Shown here: positions 56,340 to 64,000 of the stretch, piece by piece
Layout of the letters: each line of letters starts with the position of its first letter
Position numbering within the stretch: position 1 is the stretch's first letter
Source of the DNA: Georhizobium profundi
Lineage (GTDB): Bacteria; Pseudomonadota; Alphaproteobacteria; Rhizobiales; Rhizobiaceae
Assembly: GCF_003952725.1 (NCBI RefSeq)
Contig: NZ_CP032509.1
Location: 4,116,001 to 4,180,000, forward strand
DNA: 64,000 nt
Reading direction: 5' to 3'
Program-made: the position numbers and the translations under genes
Notes under the pieces: model-generated
Told to the model about the DNA's origin: nothing
The model's input: the letters and a program-made list of their open reading frames with translations, nothing else
The model's database searches: none

Positions 56340-57703
56340 TGCCTCTCCGCCGGGTCTTCATCGCAAATCGCGGCGAAATCGCCGTTCGGATCATACGGGC
56401 CTGTCTCCAGCAGGGCATCGAGACCGTCGTCGGCGTCTCGGTGCCGGACCGCGAAAGCATGGCGGCATCGATGGCTGATCGCGCGGTATGTATCGGTCCC
56501 GGCTCGGCCTCTGCCAGCTATCTGAGCCAGGAGCGCCTGATATCGGCTGCACTTGGAACGGGATGCGACGCGGTTCATCCCGGCTACGGCTTTCTGGCCG
56601 AGAACGCCGATTTCGCGCAGCTTTGCAGTGACAACGATCTCATTTTCGTCGGCCCGACTCCCGACAACATCCGCTCCATGGGCAACAAGCTCGAGGCACG
56701 CGCGCTGGCCAGGAAATTTGAGGTGCCTCTCGCCGAAGGGTCTGTGCGCATTACAGATTTCACCCATGCCGAGCAGATCGCAGGCGAGATCGGCATGCCA
56801 CTCCTGTTCAAGGCCGCAGCCGGCGGTGGGGGCCGTGGTATCCGCATTGTCAACCAGCCAGCAGATCTGCGCAGCGCCTTCGACCAGGCTGCCGCCGAGG
56901 CGCAGGCCGCTTTCGGCGACAAGGCGTTGTTCATGGAGCGCTACATAGAAAATGCCCGTCATGTCGAGGTCCAGATCTTGGCCGATACGCTGGGCGATGT
57001 CGTCCATCTGGGCGAACGCGATTGTTCATTGCAGCGCCGCTACCAGAAGATGGTCGAGGAAGCGCCGTCCGTCGGCCTGAAGGATAGTCTGCGCAGCGCC
57101 ATCCACGAGGCGGCGGTCAGGCTCTCCCGCAATATCGGATATGTCGGCGCTGGCACGGTCGAATTCATCGTCGATCTCGACCGCGAGGATTTCTACTTTC
57201 TTGAAATGAACACGCGCGTTCAGGTCGAGCATCCGGTCACCGAGATGCTGACCGGAGTCGACATCGTTGGTGAGCAACTGCGCGTCGCCGCTGGCCTGCC
57301 GCTGTCGATCCGCCAGGAGGACGTCAGGCTTGACGGACATGTCATCGAATGCCGGATCAACGCGGAATCGCCGGCGAAGGGATTTCAGCCCTCGCCCGGC
57401 CGCATAACAGCATGGACGCCGCCGAAAGGTGCCCAGATCCGCCTCGACACCCACGCATATGTCGGTTGGACCGTCTCGCCTTATTACGACTCGCTGCTCG
57501 GCAAACTGATCGTCCGCGGCTCCGACAGAGCAGAGGCCTTGGACAACATGGCGGCGGCGCTCGCAGACTTCGAAGTGGAAGGGCCGGACACGACCCTGCC
57601 CTTCTTGCGCCATGTGCTCAGTGCGGAGGACTTTCGCGCCGGACGTTTCAATACACGCTGGCTCGAGGCGTTCGCGCCCAGCTTCCAGGCATTACCAGCA
57701 TGA
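56339..57703 (+). CDS. Biotin carboxylase subunit
   Basis: A 454-residue ATP-grasp biotin carboxylase: VFIANRGEIAVRIIRAC start, HPGYGFLAENADFAQLC, the glycine-rich ATP loop AAAGGGGRGIRIV, and EMNTRVQVEHPVTEMLTGVD near residue 290. It carboxylates the carrier protein's biotin with bicarbonate and ATP. The ATG overlaps the carrier gene's stop; a GTG one codon earlier is also possible. Confidence 0.93.
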   Translation: MPLRRVFIANRGEIAVRIIRACLQQGIETVVGVSVPDRESMAASMADRAVCIGPGSASASYLSQERLISAALGTGCDAVHPGYGFLAENADFAQLCSDNDLIFVGPTPDNIRSMGNKLEARALARKFEVPLAEGSVRITDFTHAEQIAGEIGMPLLFKAAAGGGGRGIRIVNQPADLRSAFDQAAAEAQAAFGDKALFMERYIENARHVEVQILADTLGDVVHLGERDCSLQRRYQKMVEEAPSVGLKDSLRSAIHEAAVRLSRNIGYVGAGTVEFIVDLDREDFYFLEMNTRVQVEHPVTEMLTGVDIVGEQLRVAAGLPLSIRQEDVRLDGHVIECRINAESPAKGFQPSPGRITAWTPPKGAQIRLDTHAYVGWTVSPYYDSLLGKLIVRGSDRAEALDNMAAALADFEVEGPDTTLPFLRHVLSAEDFRAGRFNTRWLEAFAPSFQALPA

Positions 57704-57720
57704 CGGGCGAGGTAAGCGGA

Positions 57721-59184
57721 ATGTCGAAATCCATCTCCATTATCGATACGACCCTGCGCGATGGCCAGCAGAGCCTCTGGGCCATGAACATGCGCACCGG
57801 CGTCATGCTAACGGCGCTTGAACATCTCGACCGCGCCGGCTTCGAAGCCATGGAGTTCTATGTACCAGTCGTCCAGATCAAGAAGATGATCCGCGATCTC
57901 GGGGAAGACCCCTTTCAATGGCTTCGACTGGGCGCCAAGAAGGCCAAGCACACGCCGCTGCGCCTTCATGCCGGCTATCGCAGCGGTCTCGGCAAGATCC
58001 CCGAATCGGTGGCCAAGCTCCTTGTCCAGGTGGTTATCGACAGTGGCATTTCGGTCGCCCGCATCTCCGATCCCTGGAACGATTTCGACCACTTGAAGGA
58101 GGAGCATGACGGGCTGCGTGCCATGGGCATGGAATCGGTCATCAACCTCATCTATTCCGTCTCGCCGCGTCATACCGACGACTACTTCATTGACCGCGTA
58201 AAAAAGGCCGCAGCGCTCAACCCCTACCGGCTCTGCTTCAAGGATGTAGGCGGCTTGCTGACGCCGGACAGGATCGACACGATCCTGCCGCGGATCAAGG
58301 AAGCCGCCGGCGGCATACCGATCGAATTTCATTGCCATTGCAATAACGGCCTTGCACCCTTCAACGTCGTGAAGGTGCTGCAGCATGGGTTAACGCATAT
58401 CCACACCGCCGTGCCGCCACTCGCCAATGCGTCGTCGCAGCCTTCGGTCTTCAACGTCGCGGCAAACATCCGTGCGCTTGGATTCGATCCCGGCCTCGAC
58501 GAGGCGCCGCTGAAGCAGGCCGAGACGTTCCTGACCGGCGTCGCCAAGCGCGAAGGTCTCGCAATCGGCCAGCCGTTCGAATACGACGCGTCGCTTTATC
58601 GGCACCAGGTGCCCGGTGGAATGATTTCCAACCTGCGCTACCAGCTCACCAAGGTGAAGCAGGAACACCGCCTGCCGGAGGTGCTGGAGGAAGTCGTGCA
58701 GGTCCGGGCCGATTTCGGCTATCCGATCATGGTCACGCCGCTATCGCAGTTCGTCGGGACCCAGGCCGCCGTCAACGTCATGGTCGGCGAGCGGTACCGT
58801 CAGGTCACAGACGAGACGATCCAGTATGCGCTTGGGCATTGGGGCAAGGAAGCGCTTCAGCACATGGACCCGGATGTGCGCGATCGTATCCTGGACCGGC
58901 CGCGCGCCCGCGAACTGGCCGCCGTCGAATATCCCCAGCCCAGCCTCGCGGAAGTTCGCCGCCACTATGGCGAGCGGCTGAGCGACGAGGAACTGCTGCT
59001 GCGGGTCTATGTCGGCGAGGACGCCATCGAGATCGCCCGCAATGCCCCGAAGCCGTCGGAATACTCGCTGTCGGGAACATCGTTCGTGGCGCTGATTCGG
59101 AGCCTGACGCGGATCAACGACAAGGCGCATGTCTCGTTCGCCAAAAGCGACATGCGCATCACGCTCAGCCGCAGGGAGGGCTGA
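57721..59184 (+). CDS. Divergent biotin-dependent carboxyltransferase (HMGL/PYC-OadA type)
   Basis: A 487-residue TIM-barrel carboxyltransferase. The start IIDTTLRDGQQSLWAMNM replaces the usual RDAHQSL of pyruvate carboxylase/OadA, the lysine K174 is in LCFKDVGGLL, and metal histidines H204 and H206 are in FHCHCNNG where OadA has HTHDTSG. The substrate-binding loops therefore differ from the pyruvate enzymes and the acceptor may not be pyruvate. An ATG at 57700 overlapping the previous stop is also possible. With the two preceding subunits it forms a complete carboxylase or decarboxylase. Confidence 0.82.
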   Translation: MSKSISIIDTTLRDGQQSLWAMNMRTGVMLTALEHLDRAGFEAMEFYVPVVQIKKMIRDLGEDPFQWLRLGAKKAKHTPLRLHAGYRSGLGKIPESVAKLLVQVVIDSGISVARISDPWNDFDHLKEEHDGLRAMGMESVINLIYSVSPRHTDDYFIDRVKKAAALNPYRLCFKDVGGLLTPDRIDTILPRIKEAAGGIPIEFHCHCNNGLAPFNVVKVLQHGLTHIHTAVPPLANASSQPSVFNVAANIRALGFDPGLDEAPLKQAETFLTGVAKREGLAIGQPFEYDASLYRHQVPGGMISNLRYQLTKVKQEHRLPEVLEEVVQVRADFGYPIMVTPLSQFVGTQAAVNVMVGERYRQVTDETIQYALGHWGKEALQHMDPDVRDRILDRPRARELAAVEYPQPSLAEVRRHYGERLSDEELLLRVYVGEDAIEIARNAPKPSEYSLSGTSFVALIRSLTRINDKAHVSFAKSDMRITLSRREG

Positions 59185-59259
59185 AACGTTCGGCGCCGGA
59201 AAAGCGCGACCGAACCTGGTCTACGGGAACGTCAATCGATTTGAGGAGGAGAACATCAA

Positions 59260-60246
59260 ATGCGTCATCTGCTTTCGGGACTGCTCATCACGACCGCCAT
59301 CGCCATCTCGGCACCGCAGGCAATTGCGGAGGACTTCCGGATGCTGACCGGCTGGGACACCAGCTACGCACCCGTCACTGCCGTGCTCGATCCCTTCATG
59401 CAGCGCCTGCAGGAGGAATCGGATGGAAACGTCAATATCACCCGCTCCGGCCCGGAAACGATCCCGCCCTTCGAGCAGCTCGACCCGGTCTCTCGCGGCC
59501 TGTTCGACATGCTCTTCACCAACGGGGCCTATCACTACAACGAAACCTCCATCGGCATGACGCTCGACGCGGTTTCGGCCGATCCGACCCAACTGCGCGA
59601 GTCCGGTATCTGGGGTTATGTCGACGAGCAGTATCAGACGCTCGGTCTCAAGCTGGTCGCCGTGCTCTACGACATGAACGGCTACAACATCATCCTGAAG
59701 GAGCCACTTGGCGACAACGCGCTCGAGGGTCGTCGGGTCCGCGGCACGCCCATCTACCACCCGCTGATCGAAAAGCTGGGCGGCGCGCCTGTCGTGCTTC
59801 CCGCCAGCGAGATCTATCCCTCGCTCGAACGCGGGGTCGTCGAGGGCGCCGCATGGCCAACGGTGGGCGCCGTTGGCTTCCGCTGGTTCGAGGTCGCCGA
59901 CTACATGATGCGGCCTTCCTTCGGTCAGGTCGGACATGTCGTGCTGATGAATCTCGACCGCTGGAACGCACTGGATGACGAGACCAAGGAACTGATCGAG
60001 CGCGTGGCGGGCGAATTCGAAATGGAAGCCATCGACATCTTCAACGACGTTGTCGCCAAGGAAGAGGAAACGCTGGCCAGCGAGGGCATGCAAGTGACCG
60101 AACTGGAAGGCGAGTTCCTGCCGCTCATCGGCGAGACCTGGTATGAGGGCGCCATGACGCTGGCGGCAGAGCAGAACGCTGAGGCGATCGCCGAGGTCAG
60201 GCGGCTGGCGGAAGAAGCCGGCCTGACCGGTGCCGAAGGCGAGTAA
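59260..60246 (+). CDS. dctP: TRAP transporter DctP-type solute-binding protein
   Basis: A 328-residue periplasmic protein with a 23-residue signal peptide (ending APQAIA). The DctP-family segments LTGWDTSYAPVTAVLDPFMQ and YDMNGYNIILKEPL follow, with the membrane-transfer motif GAAWPTVGAVGFRWFEVADY. GAGGAGGAG precedes the ATG. It feeds the DctQM permease below; the ligand is probably the acid used by this operon. Confidence 0.88.
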   Translation: MRHLLSGLLITTAIAISAPQAIAEDFRMLTGWDTSYAPVTAVLDPFMQRLQEESDGNVNITRSGPETIPPFEQLDPVSRGLFDMLFTNGAYHYNETSIGMTLDAVSADPTQLRESGIWGYVDEQYQTLGLKLVAVLYDMNGYNIILKEPLGDNALEGRRVRGTPIYHPLIEKLGGAPVVLPASEIYPSLERGVVEGAAWPTVGAVGFRWFEVADYMMRPSFGQVGHVVLMNLDRWNALDDETKELIERVAGEFEMEAIDIFNDVVAKEEETLASEGMQVTELEGEFLPLIGETWYEGAMTLAAEQNAEAIAEVRRLAEEAGLTGAEGE

Positions 60247-60257
60247 ATCCGACCAAG

Positions 60258-60297
60258 CGACATCCCTTCGCGCGCCTCCGCTCGCGATGGGATGTCG
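60258..60297 (+). repeat. Strong hairpin between dctP and dctQ
   Basis: Nine base pairs (around GACATCCC/GGGATGTC), a T-T mismatch and five more pairs (TCGCG/CGCGA) form a long stem with a ten-base loop, and no T-run follows. Such intercistronic hairpins often protect the binding-protein mRNA so that it is made in excess over the permease. Confidence 0.6.
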
Positions 60298-60342
60298 TCT
60301 TCGTAACTGACCGACCGCTGATCCGGAATTAGGGGAAATACG

Positions 60343-60864
60343 GTGTCGAACCTCACGAAGGCGCTGCAGCCGCTTCTGCGGCTTCAGGACGCTATCTCGC
60401 TTGTCGGCCAATGGCTTGGCGGTCTTTCGCTCGCACTGATCGTCGTCATCTACGCCTATGAGGTATTCGTCCGTTACCTGATGGGCGCGCCCACGTCATG
60501 GGCAAGCGACTTCGTCAGCTTTCTTCTGCTGATCTCGGTCTTCACGGTGCTGCCATGGTTGACGCGCGAGGGCGGCAACGTGGCCGTGACCCTCCTGCCC
60601 GACTACATGCCCGCACGCGGTGGCCAGCTGCTCCTGCGTTGCGGCTTCGTCGTCGCAGGCATCGCATGCTTATGGGTGACCTATATCGGCGTACAAGAAA
60701 CACTGCTGCTGTTCCAGCGCAATACGATGACGCTGACGACGGTGCGTATTCCCAAATGGCCCCTCCTGGCGCTGATCACCTTCGGCCTCTTCAATTCGGG
60801 TCTCTATTTCTTTCGGCTTGCCGCGCGTCCAAACCAGGCAGCTCACGGGGGTATCCATGCTTGA
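60343..60864 (+). CDS. dctQ: TRAP transporter small permease DctQ
   Basis: A 173-residue four-helix membrane protein: GGLSLALIVVIYAYEVFVRY, then GAPTSWASDFVSFLLLISVF, typical of DctQ. It starts with GTG after AGGGGAAA. It overlaps the dctM start by eight bases. Confidence 0.85.
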   Translation: MSNLTKALQPLLRLQDAISLVGQWLGGLSLALIVVIYAYEVFVRYLMGAPTSWASDFVSFLLLISVFTVLPWLTREGGNVAVTLLPDYMPARGGQLLLRCGFVVAGIACLWVTYIGVQETLLLFQRNTMTLTTVRIPKWPLLALITFGLFNSGLYFFRLAARPNQAAHGGIHA

Positions 60865-62167
60865 GGGAATTCCAGCCGTCGCCACCGGCATTGGCCTGCT
60901 GCTCGGGCTGATGATGCTCGGCCTGCCGGTCTTCATCGCCTTCCTCCTCGTCAATCTGATTGCCATCGGCATCATGCTTGGCCCGGCCGGCTACGGCATG
61001 TTTGTCAACTCGATCTACGAGACCACCACCACCGGGTCGCTGGTGACCATTCCGATGTTCATCTTGATGGGAGAGATTCTCTTCCGCTCAAACGCGGTCA
61101 ACGTACTGTTCCATTCGATCGACACGATCGTCGGCAAGGTGCGCGGCCGGCAATACGTGCTGATCGTCCTACTGGCGACGATATTCAGCACGCTCTCGGG
61201 TGCGGCGATGGGCGTCGCGGCGATGCTCAGCCGCTCGTTGTTACCGGCGATGATCGCAAGGGGTTACGACCCGAAGCTTTCAATCGGCAACATCCTTGCG
61301 GGCGCGAGCCTCGCGCCCCTTATCCCGCCGAGTGTGCTCGCCATCATCGTCGGCACCCTTGCCGGTGTCTCCATTTCCGGACTTCTGATCGCCGGTATCC
61401 TGCCGGGTCTCTTCTTCGCCTCCCTCTTTCTTGCCTACACCTTCATTCGCGTTTGGCTGAACCCCAAGCTCGCCCCGGCCGACGATGGCCTCGTATCCAC
61501 GCCATCGACTCGCGACGTCGTCATGGCGCTCGTCCGGCTGATACCGTTCTCGATCGTGATCTTGAGCGTCATGGGTCTCATCCTGATGGGAATCGCGACG
61601 CCGACCGAGGCCGGTGCTATGGGCGTTCTCGGCGCACTCATTACTGCCGCCATCTACCGGAAGTTCAGCCTCGGCCTGATCGTTGAATCGGTGCTCGCTT
61701 CGGCCAGCATCTCGGCGATGATCCTGATCATCATGGCGACGTCCAAGCTTTTCTCGCAACTGCTCGCCTTCACCGGCGGCGCCACCGCGCTGACGCAGAT
61801 GGTCGCCGGTCTCGATCTATCGCCCTGGCTCATGCTCCTTGTGCTGATGGGCCTGCCCTTCATCCTTTGCATGTTCATCGACCAGATCGCGCTGATGCTG
61901 ATAATGGTGCCGATCTACATCCCGATCGTGTCGTCGCTTGGCTTCGACCCGCTCTGGTTCTGGCTTCTGTTCCTGGTGAACATCACGGTCGGCGGCATGA
62001 CCCCGCCCTTCGGCTATACCCTCTTTGCGGTAAAGAGCGGCTGGAAGGAGGGGGCATTGTCGACTGTGTTCTCCGCAGCGTGGCCCTTCGTGCTGCTGTT
62101 CGTCTTCGGAATGGTAGTTCTTGCGGTCTTTCCGGCAATGGTCACGTTCCTGCCAAGCCTTCTCTAG
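60857..62167 (+). CDS. dctM: TRAP transporter large permease DctM
   Basis: A 436-residue twelve-helix permease: FSTLSGAAMGVAAMLSRSLL, LAPLIPPSVLAIIVGTLAGV and TEAGAMGVLGALITAAIYRK are standard DctM segments. Coupled to dctQ by overlap. It completes a three-part TRAP importer distinct from the two TAXI systems. Confidence 0.92.
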   Translation: MLEGIPAVATGIGLLLGLMMLGLPVFIAFLLVNLIAIGIMLGPAGYGMFVNSIYETTTTGSLVTIPMFILMGEILFRSNAVNVLFHSIDTIVGKVRGRQYVLIVLLATIFSTLSGAAMGVAAMLSRSLLPAMIARGYDPKLSIGNILAGASLAPLIPPSVLAIIVGTLAGVSISGLLIAGILPGLFFASLFLAYTFIRVWLNPKLAPADDGLVSTPSTRDVVMALVRLIPFSIVILSVMGLILMGIATPTEAGAMGVLGALITAAIYRKFSLGLIVESVLASASISAMILIIMATSKLFSQLLAFTGGATALTQMVAGLDLSPWLMLLVLMGLPFILCMFIDQIALMLIMVPIYIPIVSSLGFDPLWFWLLFLVNITVGGMTPPFGYTLFAVKSGWKEGALSTVFSAAWPFVLLFVFGMVVLAVFPAMVTFLPSLL

Positions 62168-62178
62168 GAGAAAAAGAC

Positions 62179-62940
62179 ATGACGCAGACCTCTCGCAAGG
62201 GTGCCGTGATCGTCACCGGTGCCGCACAGGGATTGGGGCGCGCCTTTGCCCGCAGGCTGGCCGAAGACGGCTACGCGGTCTGTCTGTCCGACATTGCCGG
62301 CGACCATGTTGCCGCGGCGGCCGACCAACTGGAAAAGGATGGTCACGCGGCGCTGGGCCTGGCGGTCGACGTGACGGATGAGGCGTCGGTCGACGAGATG
62401 GTCGCGGCGGTCGTCGATCGCTTCGGCTCGGTCGACGGTCTCGTCAACAACGCGTCGATCTTCTCGACCCTGCAGATGCGTCCCTTCTTCGACATTCCGC
62501 TTGCCGAATGGCGCAAGGTCGTCGACGTGAACCTGACCGGCGTCTTCATCTGCAGCAAGGCCGTCGCCGCGCCGATGCGGGTGCAGGGACACGGGCGCAT
62601 CATCAATATCTCGTCGGCCGTCGTGCCCATGGGACGGCAGAACTACCTGCACTATGTTGGCTCGAAAGCCGGTGTCGTCGGGATGACACGGGCCATGGCC
62701 CGCGAACTTGGCGAATGGAACATCACGGTGAACGCCATCCTGCCGGGCGCCACGGACACGGGCATCGAGCGCGCGACCGTCACGCAGCAGCAGCGCGATG
62801 CGCTGATCGCCATGCGGTCCATCAAGCGGACCCAGGTTCCCGACGATCTTTGCGGCGTGGCGAGCTTCTTGATGTCGAAGGACAGCGCATTCATGTCGGG
62901 CCAGAGCCTGATCGTGGATGGCGGCGCCTGGTTCTCGTAG
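62179..62940 (+). CDS. Short-chain dehydrogenase/reductase
   Basis: A 253-residue SDR. The cofactor motif is VTGAAQGLGRAFARRL (TGxxxGxG), NNAS is near residue 90, and the catalytic Ser and YxxxK are seen in INISSAV and HYVGSKAG. AGGAG precedes the start 11 bases after dctM. It probably oxidises a hydroxyl group of the imported substrate or an intermediate; the specificity is unknown. Confidence 0.9.
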   Translation: MTQTSRKGAVIVTGAAQGLGRAFARRLAEDGYAVCLSDIAGDHVAAAADQLEKDGHAALGLAVDVTDEASVDEMVAAVVDRFGSVDGLVNNASIFSTLQMRPFFDIPLAEWRKVVDVNLTGVFICSKAVAAPMRVQGHGRIINISSAVVPMGRQNYLHYVGSKAGVVGMTRAMARELGEWNITVNAILPGATDTGIERATVTQQQRDALIAMRSIKRTQVPDDLCGVASFLMSKDSAFMSGQSLIVDGGAWFS

Positions 62941-62952
62941 GTGGAGGGATCG

Positions 62953-63645
62953 ATGAACGCCAACGTCAAACAGACAGAGGGAAGCGGCACGTTCGGCCGG
63001 CGTCTCGGCTTCGGCGCCCGGCCGCTCCTGCTCGTCATCGATATCGCGCGTGCCTTCACGGAAGAAGGCCGGCCGCTGGCGGCAGAATGCAGCGCGGTCA
63101 TCGAGCAGACCAACTGCCTCGTCCGTGCCGCGCGCCATGCCGGCGTGCCGGTCATGTACACGGTGGTGGCCTATGACGACGCGAACCTCTCCGACGCCGG
63201 CCTCTGGGCCTTGAAGATCGGTGGCCAGGCCGACCTTTTGGCCGGAAGTTCCGGCGTCGAACTCGATCCGCGTCTCGACCGCGACCCGTCCGAGCCCATT
63301 CTCGTCAAGAAATACGCGTCCTGCTTCTTCGGTACCGACCTATCAAGCCGGCTGGCCGCGTCGGGGCGCGACACGGTGGTCATTGCCGGATTGACGACGA
63401 GCGGCTGCGTCCGCGCGACCGCCGTCGATGCCATCCAGTCGGGCTTCCGGCCCATCGTCGCCCGCCAAGCCGTGGGCGATCGCTGGGCCGATGCCCATGC
63501 GCAGTCGCTAAGCGACCTTCAGGCAAAATACGCCGACGTCGTCGATGTGGGCGAGGTACTGGACTATTTCACCGACCTTGGCCGGCCGGACGATACCTCC
63601 AAGACGCCGGTCAGCGTAGCATCGCACCGCCATCCACCTGTATAG
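62953..63645 (+). CDS. Isochorismatase-family cysteine hydrolase
   Basis: A 230-residue hydrolase with the family triad: D30 (LLLVIDIARAF), a lysine in LVKKYASCFFGT (119/120) and the nucleophile C152 in LTTSGCVRATAVDA. The N-terminal NVKQTEGSGTFGRRLGFG extension resembles N-carbamoylsarcosine amidase-like members. GGAGG lies six bases before the ATG at 62953. It probably hydrolyses an amide or ureide bond, perhaps the entry step of this pathway. Confidence 0.85.
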   Translation: MNANVKQTEGSGTFGRRLGFGARPLLLVIDIARAFTEEGRPLAAECSAVIEQTNCLVRAARHAGVPVMYTVVAYDDANLSDAGLWALKIGGQADLLAGSSGVELDPRLDRDPSEPILVKKYASCFFGTDLSSRLAASGRDTVVIAGLTTSGCVRATAVDAIQSGFRPIVARQAVGDRWADAHAQSLSDLQAKYADVVDVGEVLDYFTDLGRPDDTSKTPVSVASHRHPPV

Positions 63646-64000
63646 CGGTGCCCGTCATCCAGTTGGCCTTGCTTGAGACGAGGAAGGCGATCAGCTCGGA
63701 CACGTCCTCGGGCTCGCCCGCCCGGCCCAGCGGAAAATCCTTGCCGCGGCTGGCGAGCAGCGCGTCATAGGCCTCGCCGCTCATGCCGGCCTCCAGCCAG
63801 ATGCGGCTCCGCACGAGCGCGGGCGCAACCACATGCACCCGAATTTGGCGCGAGGCGACCTCGGTAGCCAGAGCCGTGGAGAACCGCTCGATGGCACCTT
63901 TCGTCGCCGCATAGAGGGCGCTGCCGGGGCGCGGCCGGGAGGCGAGCGTGCTCGACAGGTTGACGATCGTGCCGCCGTCGCTCATCAGCGGCAACAGCGC
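63611..64000 (-). CDS. Short-chain dehydrogenase/reductase, C-terminal part (partial)
   Basis: The window ends inside the gene; 130 C-terminal residues are visible. IVNLSSTLASRPRPGSALYA places the Ser and the Tyr of the SDR site, followed by ATKGAIERFS (YxxxK) and the end WMTGTAIQVDGGAMLR. It converges on the isochorismatase gene, and the 3' ends overlap by 35 bases. Confidence 0.85.
   Translation of the reverse strand, partial: ALLPLMSDGGTIVNLSSTLASRPRPGSALYAATKGAIERFSTALATEVASRQIRVHVVAPALVRSRIWLEAGMSGEAYDALLASRGKDFPLGRAGEPEDVSELIAFLVSSKANWMTGTAIQVDGGAMLR

Noticed and set aside
59221..60411. 396-codon minus-strand frame opposite dctP
   Set aside because: dctP has a signal peptide and family motifs; the reverse frame has none.

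Overview
The window is GC-rich chromosomal-type DNA, most likely from an alphaproteobacterium of the order Hyphomicrobiales (Rhizobiales). The signs are an oxyR/katG pair, a nutrient-deprivation/holin-like/DUF3618 stress operon, ECF biotin uptake (bioMNY), a candidate GGAAC-N17-GTT general-stress promoter and several TRAP/TAXI transporters. I saw no tRNA, rRNA or CRISPR array. Genes are densely packed, often with ATGA overlaps.

Region 1 (1-9.2 kb) is housekeeping and stress. It holds the end of a FecB/BtuF-type uptake operon, a small secreted protein, an orphan DUF3320-like protein, a three-gene membrane stress operon, and a divergent oxyR-katG pair.

Region 2 (9.2-16.5 kb) is a minus-strand block of surface or secondary-metabolite genes. 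It comprises a NodS-like methyltransferase, a PIG-L deacetylase, an acyl-CoA-dehydrogenase-like protein, a GT2 glycosyltransferase, two very small ORFs, a clan GH-A glycosidase and a glycosyltransferase fused to UDP-galactopyranose mutase.

Region 3 (16.6-24.2 kb) is sulfur uptake: an Rrf2 regulator with four cysteines, sulfate ABC transporter genes sbp-cysT-cysW-cysA, a YdhS-like flavoprotein and an SLC13-type anion permease.

Region 4 (24.3-32.8 kb) is a mobile, partly decayed segment. It carries a large serine recombinase, vapBC, an AlpA-like regulator, a long perfect inverted repeat, an IS21 remnant and an IS3 remnant abutting bioY. The biotin ECF genes bioY-bioM-bioN sit inside it and look intact.

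Region 5 (33-50.7 kb) is a catabolic island. The order is aldehyde dehydrogenase, ThDP enzyme, class II aldolase/decarboxylase and a TAXI/TRAP system, then a phthalate-4,5-dioxygenase type module (Rieske oxygenase divergent from reductase, dihydrodiol dehydrogenase, Pht5-like decarboxylase and an unknown protein). A MarR regulator between two DMT exporters and a second, inverted TAXI/TRAP system follow. TTAG...CTAA palindromes mark the divergent pht promoter and the second TAXI promoter and are candidate MarR sites.

Region 6 (50.8-52.6 kb) is an IS3 relic interrupted by an internally deleted IS110 relic.

Region 7 (52.8-64 kb) is a second catabolic operon behind an IclR regulator and a 25-bp operator-like palindrome. 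It encodes a citryl-CoA-lyase-like protein, a CaiB CoA-transferase, a three-subunit biotin-dependent carboxylase with a divergent carboxyltransferase, a DctPQM TRAP transporter, an SDR and an isochorismatase-type hydrolase. A partial SDR on the other strand ends the window. The likely logic is import of an organic acid, CoA activation, C-C cleavage and a (de)carboxylation step; the substrate is not known.
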